The notes under the pieces were generated by a model that had not been told where the DNA came from, did not search any database, and saw nothing but the letters and a program-made list of their open reading frames with translations. A stretch of 43,750 nt of DNA, from positions 1 to 43,750 of the forward strand of contig NZ_JAUVWH010000008.1 in NCBI RefSeq assembly GCF_030604225.1. The letters are read 5' to 3'. The position numbers and the translations under genes are program-made. Positions 1-7,427 of this stretch are shown one piece after another. This DNA is from Geoalkalibacter sp. (GTDB taxonomy: Bacteria > Desulfobacterota > Desulfuromonadia > Desulfuromonadales > Geoalkalibacteraceae). The number at the start of each line of letters is the position of its first letter. Within the stretch, counting starts at the first letter, position 1.

Positions 1-23
1 CCTTTTGGGGGTGCTGCCCTTTT

Positions 24-1076
24 TCATTTGGAGCGCAACCACTGGGCGCGGGCCAGCAGCAGCAACAGGAGGAGGGCCGAGGCCAGCATGAGCGGAGAAT
101 CGGCGCGTTCGCCGAGATCCTGCACCCAAGTGCTGAGGTCGGCGCCGGACCAGGCGTAGACGCGGTTGGTGAGCCAGCCGAGCAGCAGGGAGCAGACGGC
201 GATGGAGGCGAGGTAGGTGAGGGTCGCGGCGCGTCCCCAGAACCGTCCGACCACGGTAAGGGTGGCGGCGTTGGTGGCCGGACCGGCCAGCAGAAACACC
301 AGGGCGGCCCCGGGCGAGAGGCCCTTGAGCACCAGCGCCGCGGCGATGGGCGTCGAGGCGCTGGCGCAGATGTAGAGGGGAATGCCGACTCCCAGCATGA
401 TGAGCAACGAGAGAAATTCGCCGCTCAGATAGCGCAGGAAGAAATCCTCGGGCAACAGGTAGGAAATGACCCCGGCGATGACGATGCCGAGGAGCAGCCA
501 TTTGCCGATATCGCGCAAGAGCTCGCCGAAGGCATAATCCAGCCCGGCGCGCAGGCGCCGGGGTAAGGAGGGCTGATCGGGCGGCGGGCAACTCCCGCCT
601 TCCTTGGCCGGTCAGCCGCAGCCCGGCGGTTGGGCCGGGGCCGGGGGCGAAAGGGGCGGTCCCTCGGGCAGCAGGTTGATGAGCACGCCGGTGACGGTAG
701 CGGTGAGAAACGCGGCCAGGGGCCGCACCAGGGTCATGATCGGATCGAGCAGCGCCCAGGTGATGGCGATGGAATCAACGCCGGTTTCCGGCACCGAGAC
801 GAGAAACGCGGCCGCCGCGCCCTTGCTCGCCCCCTGGCGGCGCAGGCCGATGGCGGCGGGGATCACGCCGCAGGAGCACAGGGGCAGGGGCACGCCGAAC
901 AGCGAGGCCTTGAGCACCGCGCCCAGGTTGTTGCCGCCCAGATGGCGCGCCACCGCCTCGGGCGGGATGAGCGCCTGAAGCAGGCCCGCCGCGAAAAAGC
1001 CGAACAGCACGTAAGGGGCGGCCTCGGCGAAAATCATCCAGCACTCGCGCAGAATGCCGACGAGCATCTCGAGCAT
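24..1076 (-). CDS. SO_0444/ArsP-type metal efflux permease, probable selenoprotein (UGA at 612-614)
   Basis: Integral membrane permease of the DUF318/ArsP_1 superfamily, most like the SO_0444-type Cu/Zn efflux branch, so a role in exporting soft metals is inferred. The family is an internal duplication. Repeat one (residues 1-145) carries PLPLCSCGVIPAAIGLRRQG and SVPETGVDS; repeat two carries ICASASTPIAAALVLKG and AGPATNAATL. A TGA at 612-614 (codon 155) falls between the repeats in one unbroken frame, inside a Pro-rich linker reading PPGCG-U-PAKEGGSC. Reading it as Sec gives a 350-residue protein of normal family length. A SECIS-like hairpin starts at the UGA. ATG at 1076 has a GAGGG Shine-Dalgarno and follows the upstream Fe-S gene by 11 nt. 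The alternative is a gene split by a nonsense mutation or sequencing error, but the hairpin and the Cys-rich context argue against that. Confidence 0.85.
571..617 (-). promoter_or_regulatory. Candidate bacterial SECIS element
   Basis: The minus-strand RNA folds with GGCUGA (617-612, containing the UGA) pairing with UCAGCC (576-571). After a C/A mismatch, CGG pairs with CCG. The upper stem GGCGGG (599-594) pairs with CCCGCC (588-583) around the loop AGUUG. The loop begins 19 nt after the UGA and has G at its second position. That agrees with the known bacterial SECIS pattern of an apical loop about 16-37 nt downstream with a G among its first two bases. Folding was done by eye. Confidence 0.7.
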
Positions 1077-1087
1077 TTTTCACGCCC

Positions 1088-1951
1088 TCACAGCGGCACG
1101 CGCGCTTCGCAGGGGATCCTGACCTGGCACAGGCCGCAGGGCGTGGCGCCCGTCCCGAAGGTCTTCGTGGTGTAGGGGGTGGTGACTTCGCGGATGTAGG
1201 CGTGGCAGCTTTTCTTGTCATGGCCCGCGGCGGTGGTGATGGCATCCACCGGGCAGCGCCGCGCGCAGACGCCGCAGGTGCCGCGCGCATGCCATAGGCA
1301 CCAGGCCTGATGATCTTCGCCGTAGGGGCGCGCGCTGGCCGGCAGCGCCAGTTTCGTCACCACCGAGCCGAAGCGCACCGCCTTGCCCCAGGGAGTGATG
1401 AGGCCGTCGGAGAGGCCGAAGGTGCCCAGCCCGGCGACAAAGGCCGTGTGGCGCTCCGACCAGTTGGAGGCCAGGCCGAAGCCCTCGGACTGGCGGTAAT
1501 CGAAGCCCGGCAGGCGCTCCGGGGCGACGGCCGGGTAGCCGGCGGCGCTCAGGTTCGCCGCCAGGTGCAGGCGCAAATCGCAGTTGAACTGCTCGCCGAA
1601 GAAGCGCGAGCGCGCCCAGCGCTCGGCGGGCAACTCCCGTTCCTGGGCCTGGTCGCGGCGGGTGGCGGCGGTCTGCGGCAGCACGTAGCTGAGGACGCTG
1701 AGTTCCGCGGGGGCGGCCGGCGCTTCGGGAAAGGCCAGGGCGAAGGCCTCCGCGGGCGTCCAGTAGAAGGGCCCGATCATCTCCTTGAGGCGGGCGAACC
1801 AGGGATCGTCGCCGCGCGCCACGGCCAGGCGCGGCATCTCCCAGGCTTTTTCATCTCCCGGCAAGTGCAGGCTGTTGGATGGGGCGGTGCGCCAGAAATC
1901 CTCGAGGATTTCTTGCACCCAGGCGAGATTGTGCGCGGTCGCATCGGTCAT
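1088..1951 (-). CDS. 4Fe-4S double-cluster protein related to epoxyqueuosine reductase
   Basis: Predicted 287-residue cytoplasmic iron-sulfur oxidoreductase. Near the C-terminus it has a ferredoxin-type motif CGVCARRCPVDAI followed by CHAYIREV and CGLCQVRIPCE, which together can bind two 4Fe-4S clusters as in the QueG/epoxyqueuosine reductase and reductive-dehalogenase-like group. The N-terminal 180 residues contain no other motif I recognise. ATG at 1951 is preceded by GGGGAG at good spacing; a longer in-frame reading to 2047 would run into the toxin gene and is not needed. The gene ends 11 nt before the permease, so the two are probably co-transcribed. Proteins of this kind are often annotated as epoxyqueuosine reductase, but a true tRNA-modifying role is uncertain. 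The pairing may instead point to redox chemistry linked to the metal permease. Confidence 0.8.
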   Translation of the reverse strand: MTDATAHNLAWVQEILEDFWRTAPSNSLHLPGDEKAWEMPRLAVARGDDPWFARLKEMIGPFYWTPAEAFALAFPEAPAAPAELSVLSYVLPQTAATRRDQAQERELPAERWARSRFFGEQFNCDLRLHLAANLSAAGYPAVAPERLPGFDYRQSEGFGLASNWSERHTAFVAGLGTFGLSDGLITPWGKAVRFGSVVTKLALPASARPYGEDHQAWCLWHARGTCGVCARRCPVDAITTAAGHDKKSCHAYIREVTTPYTTKTFGTGATPCGLCQVRIPCEARVPL

Positions 1952-1979
1952 GGTCTTCTCCCCAAGATGAAGAAGGTAA

Positions 1980-2246
1980 TCACCTGCGGTAAACCTCTTT
2001 GCGTTGTCCGACCTGAAGTACGGAAAGAATGCGGAGCTCCTGGTCAAGAACGTAGATGACGCGGATTTTTCCGTAGCGATAGCGATAGAGTCCCGAGAAC
2101 GGCCCGGTCAGGGGTTTTCCCAGGGATAGAGGGTTTTGTGCCAGGTAATCGCGAACTTTGGCGATGATTTTTTTCGCCAGGGCCTTGTCCTTAAGTGCTC
2201 TTAAGTCCTCGAGGGCCGCCTCGTGCCATCGCACCTCAAAGATCAA
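1980..2246 (-). CDS. RelE/ParE-family toxin
   Basis: An 88-residue protein beginning LIFEVRWHEAALEDL and ending in SVLQVGQRKEVYRR. This is the compact RelE/ParE fold, with a basic C-terminal strand (YRYRYGKIRVIYVLD, then GQRKEVY). Family members are mRNA interferases or gyrase inhibitors; sequence alone does not say which. I chose the TTG at 2246, which gives the usual family length and overlaps the antitoxin stop by 11 nt, a typical translationally coupled toxin-antitoxin arrangement. A GTG five codons later is possible. Confidence 0.85.
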   Translation of the reverse strand: MIFEVRWHEAALEDLRALKDKALAKKIIAKVRDYLAQNPLSLGKPLTGPFSGLYRYRYGKIRVIYVLDQELRILSVLQVGQRKEVYRR

Positions 2247-2451
2247 GAAGTTTCTCCACCTCTTCGCTGCTGCGGAAGCGGGCGTTGGAGTCGCTCCGCC
2301 GCTCCAGGGCCAGGTAGGCTTCCTCGAGCTCGTGAAGATGGCTTTCAAGAATCTCCCTGACATAATAGCTTTTGGTGCGATGGGTTTTTTCCGCCAGCCG
2401 GTCGAGTCGTTCGGCAACGGCGTCGGGAACTCGAACATTGACCGTTTTCAT
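2236..2451 (-). CDS. Ribbon-helix-helix (CopG/RelB-type) antitoxin
   Basis: A 71-residue protein whose first residues, KTVNVRVPDAVAERLDRLAE, form the DNA-binding beta strand and first helix of a ribbon-helix-helix dimer. RTKSYYVREILESHL supplies the second helix. The acidic tail (HELEEAYLALERRS onward) is the likely toxin-neutralising segment. ATG at 2451 has GAGGA six bases upstream. It is the first gene of a two-gene operon and should repress its own promoter together with the toxin; the repeated GTAA motifs just upstream are the likely operator. Confidence 0.88.
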   Translation of the reverse strand: MKTVNVRVPDAVAERLDRLAEKTHRTKSYYVREILESHLHELEEAYLALERRSDSNARFRSSEEVEKLLDL

Positions 2452-2470
2452 AAAGTCCTCAGATTAGTTT

Positions 2471-2500
2471 GTAATATTTGTAACACAGGTAACACGCCAA
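2471..2500 (-). promoter_or_regulatory. Toxin-antitoxin promoter with 9-bp-phased operator repeats
   Basis: On the minus strand, TTGGCG (2500-2495) and TATTAC (2476-2471) are spaced 18 bp as -35 and -10 elements. On the plus strand GTAA recurs at 2471, 2480 and 2489, exactly 9 bp apart, so the repeats occupy the whole core promoter. Ribbon-helix-helix antitoxins commonly bind short tandem repeats, which fits autorepression. Confidence 0.5.
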
Positions 2501-2540
2501 GGGGCGAATGAAAAGCGAAAATTATTCGGCGGGAATTATT

Positions 2541-3338
2541 CTAGCCCCGCGCCAGGCTGCGCGGCAGGGCGCGGGTGAGCACGAACAGCAGGGCGGCGCT
2601 GACGACGATGGAGGGCCCGGCCGGGGTGTCCCAGCGCAGGGAAGCGAAAAGGCCGCCGCCCACCGCTAGGCAGCCGATCAGGCTGGCCAGGGCCGCCATG
2701 GCTTCGGGGGAGCGGGCCAGACGGCGCGCCGCGGCGGCGGGGATGATGAGCAGGGCGGTGACCAGGACGATGCCGACGATCTTCATCATCACCGCGACCA
2801 CGAGGGCCAGCAACGCGGTGTAGAGCCACTGCACCAGGCCGGTGGCGACCCCGTCGACCCGCGCCAGGTCCTCGTGCACGGTGAGGGCGAGAAGCGGCCG
2901 CCAGATGGCCGCCAGGACGCTGATGGCGAGCAAGCCGCCGCCGAAAATCCAGGCCAGGTCGCCGCGGCTCACGGCAAGGATGTCGCCGAACAGATAGGCC
3001 ATGAGATCGACGCGCACGTCCCGCAAAAAGGCCAGGGCCACCAGGCCCAGGGCCAGGGAGCCGTGGGCGAGGATGCCGAGGAGGGTGTCGCCGGCCAGTT
3101 CGCGTTGGCGTTGCAGGACAAAGAGCAGCAGGGCGAGCAGCTGGCAGACCGCGACCGTCGCCAGGGTCAGGTCGAGATGCAGCAAAAAGCCCAGGGCGAC
3201 GCCGAGCAAGGCGCTGTGCGCCAGGGTGTCGCCGAAGTAGGCGAGGCGCCGCCACACCATGAAGACGCCGAAGGGTCCGGACACCGCCGCCACGCCGAGG
3301 CCGCCGCACAGGGCGCGCAGGAGAAAATCGTCGAACAT
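2541..3338 (-). CDS. znuB: Zinc ABC transporter permease ZnuB
   Basis: A 265-residue inner-membrane permease of the ABC-3 (metal) family. It begins MFDDFLLRALCGGLGVAAVSGPFGVFMVWRRLAYFGDTLAHSALLGVALG; the WRRLAYFGDTLAHSAL region is the family's diagnostic cytoplasmic loop. Seven to eight hydrophobic segments follow, with VDLMAYLFGDILAVS and VTALLIIPAAAARRLA in the expected places. It pairs with ZnuC to import zinc delivered by ZnuA. It follows znuC by 4 nt in the order zur-znuC-znuB. Zinc rather than manganese is inferred from the neighbouring Fur-family gene and the His-rich ZnuA. Confidence 0.93.
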   Translation of the reverse strand: MFDDFLLRALCGGLGVAAVSGPFGVFMVWRRLAYFGDTLAHSALLGVALGFLLHLDLTLATVAVCQLLALLLFVLQRQRELAGDTLLGILAHGSLALGLVALAFLRDVRVDLMAYLFGDILAVSRGDLAWIFGGGLLAISVLAAIWRPLLALTVHEDLARVDGVATGLVQWLYTALLALVVAVMMKIVGIVLVTALLIIPAAAARRLARSPEAMAALASLIGCLAVGGGLFASLRWDTPAGPSIVVSAALLFVLTRALPRSLARG

Positions 3339-3342
3339 GGGA

Positions 3343-4071
3343 TCAGGGCTCCTGGGGCGGATGAAGGTGTTGGCGGTCGTGGCTGTAGATGGCGAGATTG
3401 CCGGCGCGCGCGCCGAACAGCTCGATGAAGGCGCCGTTCTGGGCGATGGCTTCGGGGGTGCCGGTGCAGCAGATATGGCGGTTGAGGCACACCACGCGAT
3501 CCGTGGCGGCCATCACCAGGTGCAGGTCGTGGGACACCAGCAGGATGGCGCAGCCGTGGCGGCGGCGCAGGGCGTCGAGATACTGGTAGAAATCGAGCTG
3601 GCCGTGCACGTCGATGCCCTGGGTCGGCTCATCGAGCACCAGCAACTGCGGCTGGTTGAGCTGGGCGCGCACCAAGAGCACCCGTTGCAACTCGCCGCCG
3701 GAGAGTTTCTGCAGGGGCCGCTCGGCGAGATGACCGAGACCGGCGGCGTCCAACTCGGCGAGGGCGTCGAGTCCGCCGCGTGGAGCCAGGCGCAGAAAAC
3801 GGCGCACGCTCAGGGGCAGGGTGTCGTCGACGTGCAGGCGCTGCGGCACGTAGCCCAGGCGCAGGCCGGGGCGGCGCCAGACCTCGCCCTGATCGGGCTT
3901 GAGCAAGCCCAGGGCGATGCGCAGCAGGGTGGTTTTGCCCGCGCCGTTGGGGCCGACCAGGGTGAGAATTTCTCCAGCGGCGATGTCCAGGTCGATGTTG
4001 CTGAGGATGTCGCGCTCGCCGCGGCGCGCGCCGACGCCCGTGACGCGCAGCAGGGTGGAGGGGGCTGTCAT
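3343..4071 (-). CDS. znuC: Zinc ABC transporter ATP-binding protein ZnuC
   Basis: A 242-residue ABC ATPase. It has Walker A GPNGAGKTT (about residues 39-47), the signature LSGGELQRV, Walker B LLVLDEPTQGID and the switch histidine in LLVSHDLHLV. The C-terminus is His-containing (YSHDRQHLHPPQEP), as in many ZnuC proteins. ATG at 4071 lies 5 nt after the zur stop; the open frame continues upstream only as a shadow of zur. It powers the ZnuB permease. Confidence 0.93.
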   Translation of the reverse strand: MTAPSTLLRVTGVGARRGERDILSNIDLDIAAGEILTLVGPNGAGKTTLLRIALGLLKPDQGEVWRRPGLRLGYVPQRLHVDDTLPLSVRRFLRLAPRGGLDALAELDAAGLGHLAERPLQKLSGGELQRVLLVRAQLNQPQLLVLDEPTQGIDVHGQLDFYQYLDALRRRHGCAILLVSHDLHLVMAATDRVVCLNRHICCTGTPEAIAQNGAFIELFGARAGNLAIYSHDRQHLHPPQEP

Positions 4072-4076
4072 GGCGT

Positions 4077-4559
4077 TCAGTCCCGACACTGGGGACAGAG
4101 GCCGAGAATCTCCACCGTCGGTTGGCGCGGGGTAAAGCCCGAGGCCTGGCTGGAGCGGTCGATGGCCTTGGTGATGCCGGCATCGTCGAGCTCGGCGAGG
4201 TTCTGGCACTGCTCGCAAATCAGGAATTGCCCGGTGTGCGCCTCGCCGGGGCGCGTGCAGCCGACAAAGGCATTGAGGCTGGAGATGCGATGGATCAGAC
4301 CTTGTTCGAGGAGAAAATCCAGGGCGCGGTACACCGTCGGCGGCGCCGCCGGACCCTGCTCCTGCAAGCGGGCCAGCAGGGCATAGGCGCCCACCGGCTT
4401 GTGGCTGGTCCAGACCAGCTCCAGAACCCGCCGCCGCAGCTCGGTCAGTCGCACGCCGCGCGCGCGGCACAGCTCCTCGGCGGTGGCCAGGGCGGCGCTG
4501 ATGCAGCCCTGGTGATCGTGATCCTGGCGGGGAAAAGACGAATTGGCGATCAGGCTCAA
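4077..4559 (-). CDS. zur: Fur-family zinc uptake regulator Zur
   Basis: A 160-residue Fur-family repressor. The winged helix runs over about residues 35-95 (VRLTELRRRVLELVWTSHKP, then PPTVYRALDFLLEQGLIHRI). The dimerisation half carries the structural zinc site as CEQC and a C-terminal CPQC, with the regulatory histidine in EAHTGQFLICEQC. The start is a TTG with AGGAG about 10 nt upstream. It is first in an operon with znuC and znuB, and the palindrome in its promoter region fits Zur rather than Fur or PerR. It should repress zinc uptake when zinc is plentiful. Confidence 0.88.
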   Translation of the reverse strand: MSLIANSSFPRQDHDHQGCISAALATAEELCRARGVRLTELRRRVLELVWTSHKPVGAYALLARLQEQGPAAPPTVYRALDFLLEQGLIHRISSLNAFVGCTRPGEAHTGQFLICEQCQNLAELDDAGITKAIDRSSQASGFTPRQPTVEILGLCPQCRD

Positions 4560-4583
4560 GGGGCAGGTTCTCCTGTTTTTGAC

Positions 4584-4611
4584 TTGACAATGTTATAACC
4601 TAACATATGCT
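4584..4611 (+). promoter_or_regulatory. znuA promoter with embedded Zur-box candidate
   Basis: TTGACA (4584-4589) and TATGCT (4606-4611), 16 bp apart, form a good sigma-70 promoter for znuA. Between them lies ATGTTA-TAACC-TAACAT (4590-4606), a perfect 6-bp inverted repeat. It resembles the established enterobacterial Zur box (ATGTTATA, then TATAACAT). It sits between divergent znuA and zur-znuCB, so one operator could control both directions. Confidence 0.8.
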
Positions 4612-4697
4612 GGTGCGCAAGGCGAGTTGTCCTTTGTCATTTGTCCTTTGTGTCCGTCCGTGCCTGGCCGTGCCCGTCTGACCCCGTCGGAGGTTTC

Positions 4698-5627
4698 ATG
4701 CACAAAAAACTGCTCATGGTTCTTTTGCCCCTGCTCCTTGCCGTCCCTGCCTGGTCCCAGCCGGGGGTGGTGGTCAGCATCAAGCCGGTGCATGCCTTGG
4801 TCGCCGGGGTGCTCGAAGGCGTCGCCGAACCCGAGCTGCTGCTGAGCGGCGGCGAGTCGCCCCACAGTCACGCCCTGCGTCCTTCCCAGGCGCGCGCCCG
4901 GGCCGAGGCGCGCCTGGTGTTCTGGGTGGGGCCCGAGCTGGAGACCTTCCTGGCGCGGCCGCTGCGTTCCCTGAGCGGCGCGGCGCGGGTGGTGCGCCTG
5001 ATGGATGCCGAGGGCGTGGAACTGCTGCCGGCGCGAAGCGGCGGGGTGTGGGACAGCCACGACCAGGCGCATGGCCATGCCCACGGCGGACACGGTCATG
5101 CCGAGGAACACGGTGCTGACCCTCACCTGTGGCTCGACCCGGTCAACGGACGGGCCATCGTCGCCATCGCCCTGCGGGAATCGCAGGCGTTGTTTCCCGA
5201 GCAGGCGGAGCTGCTGGCCGCCAACGCCGCGCGTCTCGACGCGCGGCTGAGGCAACTGGAGGCGGAGCTGGCCGAGCAGCTGGCGCCGGTGCGCGCGGTG
5301 CCCTTCGTGGTGTTTCACGATGCCTACCAGTATCTGGAGCAGCGCTTTGGTCTGAATGCCGCGGGCTCCATCACCCTTGATCCCGAGCGCGTTCCCGGCG
5401 CCCAGCGGGTGCGCGAGGTGCGGGAGCTGATCCGCGCGCGCGACGCGCGCTGCGTCTTTGCCGAGCCCCAGTTCACGCCGCGCCTGGTGGCGACGGTGGT
5501 GGAGGGCAGCGGTGCGCGCCAGGGCGTCCTCGATCCCCTGGGCGCCGACCTGCCCCCCGGCCCCGAGGCCTATTTCGACCTTCTGAGCCAGCTGGCGGCT
5601 AATCTGCGCGGCTGCCTGGAACCCTGA
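4698..5627 (+). CDS. znuA: Periplasmic zinc-binding protein ZnuA
   Basis: A 309-residue solute-binding protein of the cluster A-I metal family, with signal peptide MHKKLLMVLLPLLLAVPAWS. The zinc-ligand regions are visible: SPHSHALRPSQ, a His-rich loop (HGHAHGGHGHAEEHG) leading into DPHLWLDP, and FVVFHDAYQYLEQRFGL. The His-rich loop is typical of zinc, not manganese, binding members. ATG at 4698 has GGAGG just upstream; an in-frame ATG at 4641 would put a non-hydrophobic leader before the signal peptide. It delivers zinc to ZnuB and is under the Zur-box promoter. Confidence 0.93.
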   Translation: MHKKLLMVLLPLLLAVPAWSQPGVVVSIKPVHALVAGVLEGVAEPELLLSGGESPHSHALRPSQARARAEARLVFWVGPELETFLARPLRSLSGAARVVRLMDAEGVELLPARSGGVWDSHDQAHGHAHGGHGHAEEHGADPHLWLDPVNGRAIVAIALRESQALFPEQAELLAANAARLDARLRQLEAELAEQLAPVRAVPFVVFHDAYQYLEQRFGLNAAGSITLDPERVPGAQRVREVRELIRARDARCVFAEPQFTPRLVATVVEGSGARQGVLDPLGADLPPGPEAYFDLLSQLAANLRGCLEP

Positions 5628-6293
5628 ATGTCCCTGCCCGATCTGATCGCCGCCTATCAGCGCCATCTAGAAGGATACGACCGCTGGTTTGCCGCCTGCA
5701 TGGCGCGCTTTGGCGAGCGCATCGTCTGCGCCGCGGGCTGCGCCGCCTGCTGTCGCGCCCTCTTCGACATCAGCCTGCTCGACGCGGCTCTCATGCAGGA
5801 GGGTCTGCGGCGTCTGCCCGAGGCGGCGCGGGCCCAGGTGCGCGAGCGCGCCGGAGCGATCCTTGCGCGCCTGCAACGGCGCTGGCCCGAATTCGCCCAA
5901 CCCTTCACCCTCAATCATCGGCCCGAGGAGGACTGGGAGGTGCCCGAGGAGGACGACACGCCCTGTCCCTTCCTCGCCGCCGACCAGCGCTGCCTGGTCT
6001 ACGCCTTTCGCCCCGCCACCTGCCGCCTGCACGGCCTGCCCAACGTCGACCACTGCGGGGAGATCTTCCAGGAACAGGGCTGCTCGCGCAATTTCCCCGG
6101 CGAGGAGGTGCTCGCGGTGCCTGAACTGCGCGGCGATTTTCGCGCCGCCTTCGCGGAAGAGGGGCGCTTGTACCGGCAGTTCGTCGAAAGACTATGGGGC
6201 TCGCCGGACCTCCAGGCCGACACTCTCATCGCCGCCGTGCCCTTTATCGATTTCGCCGCCCTTGGCGCGGCGCGGGGGCGTGGTACCCTTTAG
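5628..6293 (+). CDS. YkgJ-family cysteine-cluster protein
   Basis: A 221-residue protein with the YkgJ-type metal-chelating cysteine cluster: CAAGCAACC near residue 35-45, then CPFLAADQRCLVYAFRPATCRLHG around residue 110-130 and two later cysteines (DHCGEIF, QGCSRNF). The family is predicted to bind zinc or iron, and no biochemical role is firmly known. The ATG directly abuts the znuA stop codon, so it is translated from the same zinc-regulated transcript, which suggests a zinc-linked role. Confidence 0.82.
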   Translation: MSLPDLIAAYQRHLEGYDRWFAACMARFGERIVCAAGCAACCRALFDISLLDAALMQEGLRRLPEAARAQVRERAGAILARLQRRWPEFAQPFTLNHRPEEDWEVPEEDDTPCPFLAADQRCLVYAFRPATCRLHGLPNVDHCGEIFQEQGCSRNFPGEEVLAVPELRGDFRAAFAEEGRLYRQFVERLWGSPDLQADTLIAAVPFIDFAALGAARGRGTL

Positions 6294-6319
6294 GAAAATC
6301 CTCCAAACGGAGATTTTCC
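6293..6319 (+). promoter_or_regulatory. Hairpin covering the ribosome binding site of the cyclodeaminase gene
   Basis: GGAAAATC (6293-6300) pairs perfectly with GATTTTCC (6312-6319). The loop side contains the Shine-Dalgarno CGGAGA, and ATG follows at 6321. The hairpin also overlaps the last base of the upstream stop codon. It could limit translation of the downstream gene or couple it to translation of the YkgJ gene. Confidence 0.45.
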
Positions 6320-6320
6320 C

Positions 6321-7427
6321 ATGCCCATTCCCCTGCCCGTCTATCAGCCCCCCGATTTCACCAGCCCCCGCCTGGCGGGCGCACCCCTGGCGCGGTTCGC
6401 GGCCGTGGCGCACGACGGGGTGGCGCCGCCCGATTATCACGCCACCTCGATTTTCCCCGAATACCTGCACTTGGCTCCCGGCGATTGGCGGCTGTTGCGC
6501 GCGTCGCGCATGGATTGCGTGGTGCGCCTGTGTCCCGACGGCGAGTTGGAAGTGGTGGAATTCCGCCGCCTGCGGCGCGGCGATCAGGTGGCACTGGGGC
6601 GTGGGGAGGATGGCCGCGACGGCATCCTCGTGCATGACGGCGGTTTTCCCGAGACGGCGCGGCTTGCCGAGAAATTCGCCTTCCGCACCCTGACCACCCG
6701 CGAATCCTCCTTTTCCTTCGATTACGATGAGCTCTATCAGTTGCTCGCCCATGAGCGCCGCGCGGGCTTCATTCTCTGGGTGCTGGGTCCGGCCCTGGCC
6801 TTCGACCGCGACGCCCGCGAGGCCTTCGCGCGCCTGGTGCGCGGCGGTTACGTCCAGGGCTTGCTGGCGGGCAATGCCCTGCCCACCCATGATCTGGAGG
6901 CGGCCCTCTACGGCACCGCCCTGGGCCAGGAGATCTATCGCAAGCGGACGGTGGCGGCGGGCCACTACCGGCATCTCGATGCCCTCAACCGCATCCGCGA
7001 ACTGGGTTCCATCGAGGCCGCCGTGGCCAAGGGGCTGGTGCGCGAGGGCATCGTCCACGCCCTGGTGGCGCAGGGCATCCCCTATGTGTTCGCCGGCTCC
7101 ATCCGCGACGACGGGCCGTTGCCCGGGGTCATCGCCGATGCCTACGCCGCCCAGGACGCCATGCGCGACCTGGCGGCGCGCGCCACCACGGTCATCGGCC
7201 TGGCGACGCAACTGCACACCATCGCCGTCGGCAACCTGACGCCCAGCTACCAGGTGCTTGCGGACGGCGCGGTGCGGCCGGTCTATTTCTACAGCGTCGA
7301 CATGTCGGAGTTTGCCGCGCAAAAGCTCATCAATCGCGGTTCCCTGAGCACCCGGGCGGTTCTCACCAATGCGCAGGATTTCGTGGTGCTGCTGGAGCGG
7401 GGATTGAAAAAATCGGCTGAGACCTAG
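6321..7427 (+). CDS. Ornithine cyclodeaminase, TIGR00300 (LOR/SDH-domain) type
   Basis: A 368-residue protein matching the TIGR00300 family, whose archaeal members convert ornithine to proline and ammonia. The recognisable blocks are LLAGNALPTHDLEAALYGTALG, GHYRHLDALNRIRELGSIEAAV, VFAGSIRDDGPLPGVIADAYAAQDAMR and VIGLATQLHTIAVGNLTPSY, which form the NAD-binding and catalytic half. The N-terminal 150 residues are the substrate-side domain. It is distinct from the crystallin-like ornithine cyclodeaminase. Its stop codon TAG shares the palindrome CTAG with the stop of the convergent carbamate kinase gene. That neighbour supports a role in arginine/ornithine breakdown. Confidence 0.8.
   Translation: MPIPLPVYQPPDFTSPRLAGAPLARFAAVAHDGVAPPDYHATSIFPEYLHLAPGDWRLLRASRMDCVVRLCPDGELEVVEFRRLRRGDQVALGRGEDGRDGILVHDGGFPETARLAEKFAFRTLTTRESSFSFDYDELYQLLAHERRAGFILWVLGPALAFDRDAREAFARLVRGGYVQGLLAGNALPTHDLEAALYGTALGQEIYRKRTVAAGHYRHLDALNRIRELGSIEAAVAKGLVREGIVHALVAQGIPYVFAGSIRDDGPLPGVIADAYAAQDAMRDLAARATTVIGLATQLHTIAVGNLTPSYQVLADGAVRPVYFYSVDMSEFAAQKLINRGSLSTRAVLTNAQDFVVLLERGLKKSAET

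Noticed and set aside
612-1076. A free-standing 154-residue half-permease ending at the TGA
   Set aside because: The second repeat continues in the same frame with no good independent start (only TTG at 518 without conserved context) and a SECIS-like hairpin follows the TGA, so one selenoprotein is the better reading.
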